A model generated the notes under the pieces. That model was not told the DNA's origin. It worked only from the letters and a program-made list of their open reading frames with translations, and did not search any database. A DNA stretch of 38,416 bases from Leptolyngbyaceae cyanobacterium M33_DOE_097 (GTDB lineage Bacteria > Cyanobacteriota > Cyanobacteriia > Leptolyngbyales > Leptolyngbyaceae): the NCBI GenBank assembly GCA_015296075.1, contig DVDV01000420.1, positions 1 through 38,416 of the forward strand, given 5' to 3'. Position numbers and translations under genes: made by a program. How positions within the stretch are numbered: the stretch's first letter is position 1; each line of letters starts with the position of its first letter. Below are positions 1-7,864 of the stretch, piece by piece.

Positions 1-75
1 CGTTTGACTGATTTTGATGACCGACTGATGCTGGTTGCAGCAGGACTTTGGAACTTCTATCTGGATGCTGGCTAA
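1..75 (+). CDS. 3' end of an unidentified gene (partial)
   Basis: One open frame runs from the window edge to a TAA at 73-75 and gives 24 residues ending LVAAGLWNFYLDAG. It could be the C-terminus of a transposase, because it lies just beyond the point where the neighbouring minus-strand gene is cut short inside a glycosyltransferase domain. I do not recognise the family, and 24 residues are too few to be sure that it is coding. Confidence 0.35.
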   Translation, partial: RLTDFDDRLMLVAAGLWNFYLDAG

Positions 76-120
76 GTCAGTTTACTGGAAGAGCCAGATC
101 ATTCTTGTTCAATTTACTTC

Positions 121-2169
121 TTATTTCCCAACAACTCTATTCTGTTGAGTTGTGAACAGAATTTGTTGATGGATAGGCTGAAGGTTGAGTATCTGAGGTG
201 TTTCGGCGGTTGAGAAGACGTGATGGACGGCTCCAAAGGTTGATCCTCCTTGGAATTCAGCATCGGTTTGACAGAGGAGAAGAACGACCGTCCAATCGTC
301 GGCAATTAATTTTTGGCTGAGAGCCGTGTAGTAAGTGCCGATGCCGCCATTTCTAGAGAAGCCTTCAAACTCGTTACTGACTAAAACCGCAATTTTTTGA
401 TTAGCTTGGTTAAACTTCTCTAGAAATGCCGGCTTAAAACTAACCTGAGCATTTGCCCAAGCTGAGATGGCTAAAGCAGGTTGCCTTTGTCCTAGTTTCT
501 CGATGAGTATTTCTGGTGTCAGGGGTTCAACTTCATAATCAAAAGTGCCTAAACTTTTGACACCTTCGGGATGTTGACCGACGATGTAGCGATCGTAAAA
601 CTCCTCTTCTACCTCAAATAACTCCACTTTGCTGGAAGTTAAAGTCTCTCGGTAGCAGAAATGGGACAAAATCTCTTTAGGGACAAGGCTACAGATAGCA
701 GCTACTCTTTCAACAGGGGTTAAGTTTGGTGGTGAACCGTGAAACAGTCGTTTGTCATAAATCAAGGCTTGCCCTGCTCTCATGGGAATGCTAGTAAGAT
801 GCTGCTGCATCAGCGCCAGGATCTCCTGGCTGTAAGGAAACCCCTCAAAGACGAAGAAAGGTCTAGTTTGAGAATTGAGTGAATGGCTTTTTTGAACAAC
901 CTGAAGACAGCCATTCTGTTCATCAACATCAATGAGCGGACACCAAACTCCATAAGACTTAAAGACCGCCTCATCAGTCAAAGAAGGATCTTGATGGAGC
1001 GGCATCTCACTATACTGGTTGCTGGGCTTTTTACGCACTAAATTACAGAGTAAAACCCGATATTCAGGCAGCAGTTTAATTATTTTTTGCAAAAAGATGT
1101 CTTTGAGTTGTTCAGTAATTGCTTGGCGATAGGATAGTTTTGATGTGCCTGTACTAAAAGAGATTCCAGCAGCATTCAAGTCATTTGGTAAAGGGTTCTC
1201 TCGATCAAATTCAAGCAGAGCTTGTAATTCGCCCTCGTTCAAAAAATCAATTACTACATAACCTTTCTGTTTAAGTTCAGCCTGAAGCCACATCAGATTA
1301 TCGTTGAACCACTTTCCAAATTGAAAAGACCAGCCCTTCTGCTCCATCTTCTCCAGAAACTCTTCTTCCGTTAATAACTTGTTCCTATTCTCTCTAAATC
1401 CTAAGCTTTTCAAATTAACAGGCTTTTGACTGCGATCCTGATAGATAAAGAAATCAGGCTCCATTTGAAAGATCTCGAATCCTTTTTCAGGTGCAGTGCG
1501 ATCGAAATAGTAAAAAACGGGATCGATTTCAGCAGGAATCACGATCGCCTGCATCACAATTCTTGGCTGACTTGTCCTATTGATGTCGGAGTGATGTAGA
1601 AGACCTTGATCAAAAATTACACATTCACCCGCTTTGACATGAAGTGGTTTTGAATATTTCTCGGCAACTATAGATTCAATATTTTTACAATAAAAATCTA
1701 CTGTACTAGTCGCAATGTCAGAAACAAGATTATGGCTGCCTTCTACAACTTGAAGCGTCCCGTTATTTTCATCTGTATCTACTAAGGCGCACCAGATTGT
1801 TAGTGAGGTATAATTCGCTGGATCGGCAACAAAGGTCCAATCATGATGAACTGGAAACCCTCCCTTTCCCGGAGGCTTGATAATAAAATTAGCACCAATT
1901 ATTTTGTAACTATTGAATATTTTTTCAATATAAGGAGATAGAACTCTTGCAATGAAATTTTTGGCTACTCGTTTGTATTCAATATTGGTATCTGAATCGG
2001 TCAAGTGGTGACCGGGTGGTCGATCAGGATTAAAGTTGTCATCTGGTTTCATCAACTTCAATTCTGATAGGACAAGGTTGACCTGATCAGAAGACAGTAG
2101 CGGCAAAATAACATACCCTTTCCGCTCAAATTCCTGTTGTAACTTTGTCTCTCGAAATACATTTCGCAT
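121..2169 (-). CDS. Double phytanoyl-CoA dioxygenase (PhyH)-like protein with a truncated GT4 domain
   Basis: This protein carries two Fe(II)/2-oxoglutarate dioxygenase (PhyH-like) domains in tandem, numbered here from the ATG at 2169. Domain 1 covers about residues 15-215, with H108-H-D110 as the HxD facial-triad motif, a distal His at 192/193 and R203 for 2-oxoglutarate. Domain 2 covers about 298-500, with H392-Q-D394, H477 and R488. Both look catalytically complete. From about residue 591 a GT4/glycogen-synthase-type N-terminus begins (IAVLVSNEFEGFSRNGGIGT) but stops after roughly 90 residues, so most of the glycosyltransferase is missing. PhyH enzymes hydroxylate small or lipid-like substrates; here a sugar- or lipid-modifying role is inferred only from the glycan context. 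Upstream TTG and GTG codons (2217, 2214) would extend the frame by 15-16 residues, and no start has a clear ribosome site. It is divergent from the GT2 gene at 2402. Confidence 0.8.
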   Translation of the reverse strand: MRNVFRETKLQQEFERKGYVILPLLSSDQVNLVLSELKLMKPDDNFNPDRPPGHHLTDSDTNIEYKRVAKNFIARVLSPYIEKIFNSYKIIGANFIIKPPGKGGFPVHHDWTFVADPANYTSLTIWCALVDTDENNGTLQVVEGSHNLVSDIATSTVDFYCKNIESIVAEKYSKPLHVKAGECVIFDQGLLHHSDINRTSQPRIVMQAIVIPAEIDPVFYYFDRTAPEKGFEIFQMEPDFFIYQDRSQKPVNLKSLGFRENRNKLLTEEEFLEKMEQKGWSFQFGKWFNDNLMWLQAELKQKGYVVIDFLNEGELQALLEFDRENPLPNDLNAAGISFSTGTSKLSYRQAITEQLKDIFLQKIIKLLPEYRVLLCNLVRKKPSNQYSEMPLHQDPSLTDEAVFKSYGVWCPLIDVDEQNGCLQVVQKSHSLNSQTRPFFVFEGFPYSQEILALMQQHLTSIPMRAGQALIYDKRLFHGSPPNLTPVERVAAICSLVPKEILSHFCYRETLTSSKVELFEVEEEFYDRYIVGQHPEGVKSLGTFDYEVEPLTPEILIEKLGQRQPALAISAWANAQVSFKPAFLEKFNQANQKIAVLVSNEFEGFSRNGGIGTYYTALSQKLIADDWTVVLLLCQTDAEFQGGSTFGAVHHVFSTAETPQILNLQPIHQQILFTTQQNRVVGK

Positions 2170-2401
2170 GGCAAAATCTTGCTTTGAATTGGAAAGACTC
2201 TTTAGAAATTGCACCAATCAGCAGAATAATTGTTTATCCAAATCTATCTTTTTTAACGTTTATTAACAGTGGCTAGAGCGTGGAAAATGGACTGAGTGAT
2301 GCTAATTGAATTTCAGTGTTCTTCCCCCTTCATAAACAATCAACCTACAATACAATACCTTCTTAGGAAGCCTGCAATCCTTAAGGGTAAGTTAATTCAA
2401 G

Positions 2402-3382
2402 ATGCTGAATTCTTCTGTATCCGTCATCATTTGCACTTTAGATAGAGGTAATTTTCTACGACGTGTGATGACTAACATTGCTAGTTGGCGATCGGCGTTT
2501 CAAGAATTGATTGTCGTTGTCGGACCTACGCAAGATGATACAGAATGTATCCTGTCAGAAAACAAACATCTTATTAATCAAATAATCTTTACAGACTTAC
2601 GAAATGTGAGTATTGCGAGGAATTTAGGGTTGAGAGCTGCTTCCCAGGAGATTATTTTGTATCTAGATGATGATGTGATTGCCTCGACGGAGTGGGTAGC
2701 TTCCCATGTTAGGGCGCATCAAGAGCAGGGATTGAGTTGTGGTTGTGTTGCTGGAGCCGTAGCAGATAAAACCCGATCAGATACGCCCTTGCAGTTTTCA
2801 CGGGGAGTTCACAATCGGTTGAGTGTATCTCATCCCGTGTTGTCGATCGCAGCCGAACAACGCTATCTCTCTAGCTCCCGTTGGTTTTCTGGGGTGATGG
2901 GAGCCAATGCTTCCTACAAACGAGAGGCACTAATGAAAATTGGGTGCTTTGATGAATTTTTTGAATATTTTTTGGAGGAGACTGATGTTTGTTTACGACT
3001 GTCTAATGCGGGTTACACCATCCATCGTATTGATGTCACAGTAAATCATTACGTTCAGCCCAGCCATAACCGCCGCGATCGCCGCCACCTCACCTGCTGG
3101 TACTCGCTTGCTAAAAACACGACCTATTTTGCGCTCAAGCATGGTGAGGAGTGCATCTATTCTCCAATTTTTCTGATGCGCCTCGCCGGACTGCTAATGT
3201 ATCGCTGTCTTCTGAGAATCCTGCGTCTCAGGTTCACCCATCACCTCCCGAATGCGCTGTTGCTGCAATATATTCGAGAAGCGATCGCAGGAGTTGGGGA
3301 GGGCTTGAAAGCCGGACTGCAATTTCACAATGCGAAGTCCTATCAGTTGGCTGAGCCTAAAAAACAACTAAGCGGAGAGTAG
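2402..3382 (+). CDS. Glycosyltransferase family 2
   Basis: A GT-A fold glycosyltransferase of 326 residues. The N-terminus SVSVIICTLDRGNFLRRV is the nucleotide-sugar-binding start of family 2. The metal-binding acidic motif is LYLDDDV near residue 88, and the FDEFFEYFLEETDVCLRL stretch near residue 190 is the usual acceptor/catalytic-base region. No long membrane anchor is visible, although a weak hydrophobic stretch (IFLMRLAGLLMYRCLLRIL) near residue 255 could attach it to the membrane. It probably transfers a sugar onto a lipid-linked glycan on the cytoplasmic side. It opens the co-directional run up to 10.4 kb. Its 3' end at 3278-3330 is homologous to 4211-4263, next to the broken FAAL. 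Donor and acceptor cannot be read from sequence. Confidence 0.85.
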   Translation: MLNSSVSVIICTLDRGNFLRRVMTNIASWRSAFQELIVVVGPTQDDTECILSENKHLINQIIFTDLRNVSIARNLGLRAASQEIILYLDDDVIASTEWVASHVRAHQEQGLSCGCVAGAVADKTRSDTPLQFSRGVHNRLSVSHPVLSIAAEQRYLSSSRWFSGVMGANASYKREALMKIGCFDEFFEYFLEETDVCLRLSNAGYTIHRIDVTVNHYVQPSHNRRDRRHLTCWYSLAKNTTYFALKHGEECIYSPIFLMRLAGLLMYRCLLRILRLRFTHHLPNALLLQYIREAIAGVGEGLKAGLQFHNAKSYQLAEPKKQLSGE

Positions 3383-3419
3383 CAATGTACTAATATGGAT
3401 GAGAGTGGCTGGCGATTTT

Positions 3420-3605
3420 ATGGGTAAGAAAAACCACAAAAAAGCAATTCGTTCACTAAATAGGCGCATTGATGAACATCGAGAAAAGATTAGACTAGAG
3501 TACGAAAAGGATGCTCCCGATGAAGGACTAATTCGGCATTGGGAAACTGAGATTCGAGCCTTTGAAAAGGGGATTCAACAAGCACTCAAACGATTGGGGA
3601 AATAA
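3420..3605 (+). CDS. Small basic hypothetical protein
   Basis: About 61 residues starting MGKKNHKKAIRSLNRRIDEH, rich in Lys, Arg and Glu and predicted to be almost entirely helical. An upstream GTG/ATG extension to 3399 is possible, but the residues it adds do not look like the rest of the protein. I do not recognise a family. It lies 2 bp upstream of the next small gene, which suggests co-translation, and both sit between the GT2 gene and the FAAL fragment. Its composition resembles small helical adaptor or nucleic-acid-binding proteins, but that is only an impression. Confidence 0.55.
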   Translation: MGKKNHKKAIRSLNRRIDEHREKIRLEYEKDAPDEGLIRHWETEIRAFEKGIQQALKRLGK

Positions 3606-3607
3606 TT

Positions 3608-3868
3608 ATGCAAATTCGCGATCGCGCCCTTCCGGTTGCTAGCCCGACTCTGAGTACATTAATTACCGAGTTAGGCTCAGAGTGTCAAAATGTGACTGCC
3701 TTAATCTATCAGCTTCAGTCCCCTCATCTCAGTGCAAGACAACAAGCTGAAATTTTGGCAGAGTTGCTAGCGGCGGCAATTCACTTAAACGTTCATTGTG
3801 GAGAGGATTTTCAGACACTCATTGCCCAGGAAATGGAAACATTGCCGGATGATGATGAACAAGAGTAA
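3608..3868 (+). CDS. Small acidic hypothetical protein
   Basis: An 86-residue protein starting MQIRDRALPVASPTLSTLIT and ending in a strongly acidic tail (PDDDEQE). It appears helical, with one Cys near residue 27 and an HCGEDF segment near residue 63. I do not recognise the family. The start lies 2 bp after the stop of the basic 61-residue gene, and the stop is 6 bp before the FAAL fragment ATG, so the three are probably co-transcribed. A basic protein followed by an acidic one could form a complex; that is inference only. Confidence 0.55.
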   Translation: MQIRDRALPVASPTLSTLITELGSECQNVTALIYQLQSPHLSARQQAEILAELLAAAIHLNVHCGEDFQTLIAQEMETLPDDDEQE

Positions 3869-3874
3869 ATCACT

Positions 3875-4240
3875 ATGAGCGATCGCAGCGTATCCCAAAC
3901 TACGCATCGAACCCTGATTGATCTCTTACAGGAACGCACCTCTCAACATCCAGACAAAGTAGCCTACACGTTTCTGGAAGATGGAGAGCGTGAGTCCAGC
4001 AGTTTCACCTATCAACAGTTGGATCAAAAAGCAAGGGCGATCGCCGCCTACTTACAAACCCAACTCTCACCGGGGGATCGTGTTCTACTGGTCTATCCTC
4101 AAGGATTAGAAGCGATCGCGGCTTTGTTTGGCTGCCTTTACGCTGGAGTCATTGCCATTCCTGCCCCTGCACCGGAGACCTCACGACTAAAGCGAACCTT
4201 GCCGAGGCTGGAAGCGATCGCAGGAATTGGTGAAGGATAG
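3875..4240 (+). pseudogene. Fatty acyl-AMP ligase N-terminal fragment
   Basis: The 121 residues match only the first fifth of a fatty acyl-AMP ligase (FAAL), a family normally near 580 residues. It shows TLIDLLQERTSQHPDKVAYT, then DRVLLVYPQGLEAIAALFGC and LKRTLPRLEAIA, all family-typical. It lacks the ATP-binding P-loop, the adenylate-forming core and the C-terminal lid, so it cannot be an active ligase. After LEAIA the coding sequence changes: the last residues (GIGEG) and about 23 bp beyond the stop align with the 3' end of the GT2 gene at 3278-3330. The truncation is therefore a recombination junction and not a sequencing frameshift. It is about 80% identical at protein level to the FAAL segment inside the gene at 5911. 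Confidence 0.8.
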
Positions 4241-4263
4241 AAAACTGGACTACTATTTCACAA
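4211..4263 (+). pseudogene. Remnant of a GT2 gene 3' end fused to the FAAL fragment
   Basis: These 53 bp align without gaps to 3278-3330, near the 3' end of the GT2 gene, with 44 of 53 positions identical by my count. The shared block begins with GAAGCGATCGCAGGA, which contains the HIP1 octamer. Translated, it reads EAIAGIGEG, a stop, then KTGLLFHK, against EAIAGVGEGLKAGLQFHN in the GT2 protein. Homology stops after 4263. Confidence 0.7.
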
Positions 4264-4287
4264 GGATCTCTTCTAAGGGAACTGATC

Positions 4288-5892
4288 ATGCCCTATCTAC
4301 TGCAACAGCTTTTGGAGAACAGCGCCAAGCAACATCCAAACAAAGAAGCTGTCGTCTATAAAAACACTGTCATTACCTACCAGGAGCTAGACATTGCCTC
4401 CAACCAGTTAGCCTGGACTCTAAAAAATGCTGGAATTGAGAAAGGCAATCGCGTTGGGATTTGCCTGAATAAATCTATTGAGGAAATCGTTGCGATTTAC
4501 GGCATTCTAAAAGCGGGTGCGGTCTATGTCCCGATCGATCCAGCTTCTCCAATTCAGCGAATTGTCTATTTTATTGAAAATTGTCACAGCAAGGTTTTAG
4601 TCACAACTCAAAAGACCGCCACAAAGCTCTATCAAGAATTTTTAGATCAGATTGCCACTTCGATTCAGCAGATTATTTTGATCGATGAAGATGCAAAAGA
4701 CAGAAGAGAATTCTGTCAAACAAAAGTTGTAACGTGGCAGCAAGTATTGCAATCACCCAAAGAGCCTTTGCCATGCAACAACCTGATCGATTGCGATTTA
4801 GCTCACATAATGTATACATCGGGTTCTACAGGCAATCCTAAAGGTGTAATGTTAACGCACCGATCTATTTTGAACTTTGCCAGTTGTTTCTACCACTGTC
4901 TTGAAGTGCAACCGAGCGATCGTCTTTCGCATCAACTCCAAATCTATTTTGCGGCCTCTGTAGTTGATATTTTTACTTCAATTCAGGCTGGCGCAACGAT
5001 CGTCGTAGTACCACCAGAGCTTGCGGTGTTTCCGGTTGACTTGGCTAACTTTATTGAGGCACAGCGAATCACGATTTGGTTTTCAGTTCCCTCTCTGCTC
5101 ACTCAACTGGTGCTTCGGGGTAATTTACAGCAGCATCAATTTCAGCATTTGAGACAAGTTTTGTTCGCGGGTGAACCCTTTCCGATTCAATACCTGCGTC
5201 AACTCATGCAATTGATGCCACAGGTTGAATACTGCAACATTTATGGTTCTGCGGAAACGGGTGCCCGGACGTACTACCGATTTAGAACTCTTCCTTCTGA
5301 GTTAGATGCAGTTCCGATTGGTCAAGCCTGTGCCAATACTGAACTGTTTATTGTGAATGATGAAGGTCAAATTGCTAAAACAGGAGAGGTAGGAGAGCTA
5401 TATGCACGCGGCTCTTCAGTGATGAAGGGCTACTGGGGAATGCCAGAGAAAACGAAGGAGGTGCTTGTGCCCTACACGGTGTATCCCCAGTTGGGTGAGG
5501 AAACTGTGTTTCGAACTGGCGACCTAGTAAAGCAGGAGGCTGATGGCAACTATAGGTATGTGGGTCGCCGAGATCATCTGATTAAAAGTCGAGGCTATCG
5601 GATTGAACTGGAGGAGATTGAGAAGGCGATTCAAAGGCATCCTGACGTTGAAGAAGTCGTGGTAATTGCAATTCCTGATGAGGAAATTGGTAATCGACTG
5701 AAGGCTGTTGCAGTCCTCAAACCTGGAAGTGATTTGCAGCAAAATACTCTACAATCCTTCTGTGCCCAGACTATTCCGAATTATATGGTTCCTGAAAGTA
5801 TTGAGTTTCGTTCTCAGTTACCTAAAACCTCTACTGGAAAGATTGATCGAGTAATGTTGGGTCGAGAACTGAGAGATGCAGACAGATCATAG
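4288..5892 (+). CDS. Free-standing AMP-dependent acyl/aryl-acid ligase (adenylation domain)
   Basis: A complete 534-residue adenylate-forming enzyme with no fused carrier. Visible motifs are A3 (MYTSGSTGNPKGVMLTH, residues 175-191), A5 (NIYGSAETG), A7 (FRTGDL), A8 (GRRDHLIKSRGYRIELEEIE) and A10 (PKTSTGKIDR, with the adenylation lysine at 518). It should activate a carboxylic acid as acyl-AMP and load it on a carrier, most simply the carrier domain encoded 18 bp downstream. The A4 region reads YFAASVVDIF (220-229), where amino-acid-activating NRPS domains normally have FDxS; the Asp that binds the alpha-amine is Ala here, so the substrate is probably not an ordinary alpha-amino acid. The ATG follows a reasonable AAGGGA ribosome site. 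It lies between two FAAL fragments. Confidence 0.85.
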   Translation: MPYLLQQLLENSAKQHPNKEAVVYKNTVITYQELDIASNQLAWTLKNAGIEKGNRVGICLNKSIEEIVAIYGILKAGAVYVPIDPASPIQRIVYFIENCHSKVLVTTQKTATKLYQEFLDQIATSIQQIILIDEDAKDRREFCQTKVVTWQQVLQSPKEPLPCNNLIDCDLAHIMYTSGSTGNPKGVMLTHRSILNFASCFYHCLEVQPSDRLSHQLQIYFAASVVDIFTSIQAGATIVVVPPELAVFPVDLANFIEAQRITIWFSVPSLLTQLVLRGNLQQHQFQHLRQVLFAGEPFPIQYLRQLMQLMPQVEYCNIYGSAETGARTYYRFRTLPSELDAVPIGQACANTELFIVNDEGQIAKTGEVGELYARGSSVMKGYWGMPEKTKEVLVPYTVYPQLGEETVFRTGDLVKQEADGNYRYVGRRDHLIKSRGYRIELEEIEKAIQRHPDVEEVVVIAIPDEEIGNRLKAVAVLKPGSDLQQNTLQSFCAQTIPNYMVPESIEFRSQLPKTSTGKIDRVMLGRELRDADRS

Positions 5893-5910
5893 TCAATAGA
5901 GGTCAGCACA

Positions 5911-7809
5911 ATGGCACGAAAAGCCTATACCGAAGTAGAAATTGAACAACTGCTCACAGACTATATTGTGCAAACATTTCTTTATGAAGAATCGAAGACA
6001 GACCTGACAAATACTTCGCCTTTGATTGAGTCAGAGATTATCAACTCTTTAAAGATTCTGACGCTCATTAGTTTTATTGAAGAAAAATTCAGCATCTCGA
6101 TAGCATCAGAAGAGATGATTCTAGAGAACTTTAAAGATGTTAACTCAATTAGATCTATGGTTCTAAGTAAAGTTGAAGTATCAACTCAACCAGTAATTAC
6201 TCAAGAAGTTAGAGAAAGAAAGCTATTATCAACTATTCCATCTAAATCAGCTTGTAGCAAGCAACCTTTCTTTGATAAGACAGCTTGTGAATTAGATAAT
6301 AGAAATCATGAGGTAACTCAATACCTATTATCTTCAGAAAGATCATCTGAAAATGTTAAAAGCAAAATTGTAGCACCATTAACTCTTGTCAATCTCTTAC
6401 ATGACTGCGCCTGTCAATATCCAAACAAAATAGCCTACACCTTTCTAGAAGATGGAAAGTCTGAAAGTAGCCAACTCACTTATCTACAGCTCGATAAAAA
6501 AGCAAGGGCAATAGCGGCCTACCTACGGTCCCAACTATCTCATGGGGAACGAGTTTTACTGGTATATCCTCAAGGATTAGAGGCAATCGCCGCGTTATAT
6601 GGTTGTCTCTATGCTGGAGTTGTTGGTGTTCCTGCCTTAGTTGGAACATCAGAATTAAAGCGAGAACTGCCGAGATTGGAGGCAATTGCAGCGGATCCAG
6701 GAGCCTCTCTCATCTTGACTATGAGCAACCTGCTTACAAAAGCGAATGACACCTTGATCTTTCAAGCGAAGAGTTTCATTGGGCAGATTAAGGAGCGATC
6801 GTTTCTGTTGCTACACTATTACTTGGCAGCGGAAGCAAGTTCCCAAGGCTCGTCTCACTTGGCATCCTTACCTTGGGTCGCCACCGAGAGCATTCCCGAT
6901 TACTTTGCTGCTCGTTGGCGATGTCCGAATATTAACCATGATACTCTTGAATACTTTCAATATGCCTCTAGTGCTCTGTCAATGCCTAAAGCAGTGTTAC
7001 TTGACAACACCAATTTCATGGAACACTTGCATGTTTTAGTAGAAGCACTGACTATCAATCAATTCTCCAATCTTTTTGGTCAACAAATCCAGGAAGTAAG
7101 TTCCAGATCTTTAATTCCAATTAAACCAAATGGTAACAAACGTCCCTTCTTTTATGTTCATGGTGCAGATGGTCTCGCCATTGACCCTATTTTAAGGAGA
7201 TACATTGATTCAAATCGCCCGTTTTATGGATTACAAGCACTAGGCATAGATGGATACAAAATTCCTCATGTTTGTTTAGCGGAGATGGTAAATTACTACA
7301 TTCAAGAAATCCAAACTATTCAACCTGAACCTCCCTATTCGCTGGGAGGCCGTTGTACGGGAGGAATTATTGCTCTTGAAATGGCTCAAGAATTAAGAAA
7401 GCGTGGTCAACAGGTTTCGATAGTGGTGATGGTAGATAGCCCAAAACCATTGTTCACAGATGGAGAAAAGAAAAATTTATGCAATTGGATAATTCAAAAT
7501 AAATTCAACCGAAAAGAAGAGTTAATAAGGAGTGGTTTTAGCGTTAAACAAGCTGAAAATCTTATTCAAATTTTAGACAACAATATACTAATTCAATGTA
7601 ATTACTTACCAAGAACATATTTAGGAGCAGTTACTTACTTTACCGCGCAAGAGAAGACGAATTTAGCGCAGACTCTTGATTGGGATGATTGGATTGTCAA
7701 CAAACTCAAAGTATATGAAGTTCCCGGAAATCACTTGAGTATGGTTCAAGAGCCTCATGTTCAGGTACTAGCAGAGAAATTGAATGCTTGTTTAGAGGAA
7801 GCAGATTGA
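5911..7809 (+). CDS. Acyl carrier protein - degenerate FAAL - thioesterase fusion
   Basis: A 632-residue fusion. Residues 5-85 form an acyl carrier domain; the phosphopantetheine serine is probably S46 in INSLKIL, where the usual Asp before Ser is Asn. Residues 155-385 resemble a FAAL N-terminal half, but its P-loop (normally YTSGSTGxPKG) reads YASSALSMPKA at 351-361 and the C-terminal domain is absent, so it should be catalytically dead. Residues 402-630 form an alpha/beta-hydrolase thioesterase (FFYVHGADG, D509, H608 in PGNHLSM). Its nucleophile elbow is GRCTG (480-484), giving Cys482 where most type I thioesterases have Ser. It probably accepts the acyl group activated by the upstream ligase and releases or transfers it. 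The gap between FAAL remnant and thioesterase looks like a deletion joint. The start is the ATG 18 bp after the ligase stop, with AGAGG upstream. Confidence 0.8.
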   Translation: MARKAYTEVEIEQLLTDYIVQTFLYEESKTDLTNTSPLIESEIINSLKILTLISFIEEKFSISIASEEMILENFKDVNSIRSMVLSKVEVSTQPVITQEVRERKLLSTIPSKSACSKQPFFDKTACELDNRNHEVTQYLLSSERSSENVKSKIVAPLTLVNLLHDCACQYPNKIAYTFLEDGKSESSQLTYLQLDKKARAIAAYLRSQLSHGERVLLVYPQGLEAIAALYGCLYAGVVGVPALVGTSELKRELPRLEAIAADPGASLILTMSNLLTKANDTLIFQAKSFIGQIKERSFLLLHYYLAAEASSQGSSHLASLPWVATESIPDYFAARWRCPNINHDTLEYFQYASSALSMPKAVLLDNTNFMEHLHVLVEALTINQFSNLFGQQIQEVSSRSLIPIKPNGNKRPFFYVHGADGLAIDPILRRYIDSNRPFYGLQALGIDGYKIPHVCLAEMVNYYIQEIQTIQPEPPYSLGGRCTGGIIALEMAQELRKRGQQVSIVVMVDSPKPLFTDGEKKNLCNWIIQNKFNRKEELIRSGFSVKQAENLIQILDNNILIQCNYLPRTYLGAVTYFTAQEKTNLAQTLDWDDWIVNKLKVYEVPGNHLSMVQEPHVQVLAEKLNACLEEAD

Positions 7810-7864
7810 TATTATTGATTGCAGTAGTAGCCTAAACCTGTAGACTGGGAACTAGAAAAGAAGT

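Noticed and set aside
4226-4290. FAAL break as a sequencing frameshift that would join it to the next gene
   Set aside because: No frame after 4225 continues the FAAL; the sequence there is homologous to the GT2 gene tail, and the next gene begins with its own complete N-terminus.
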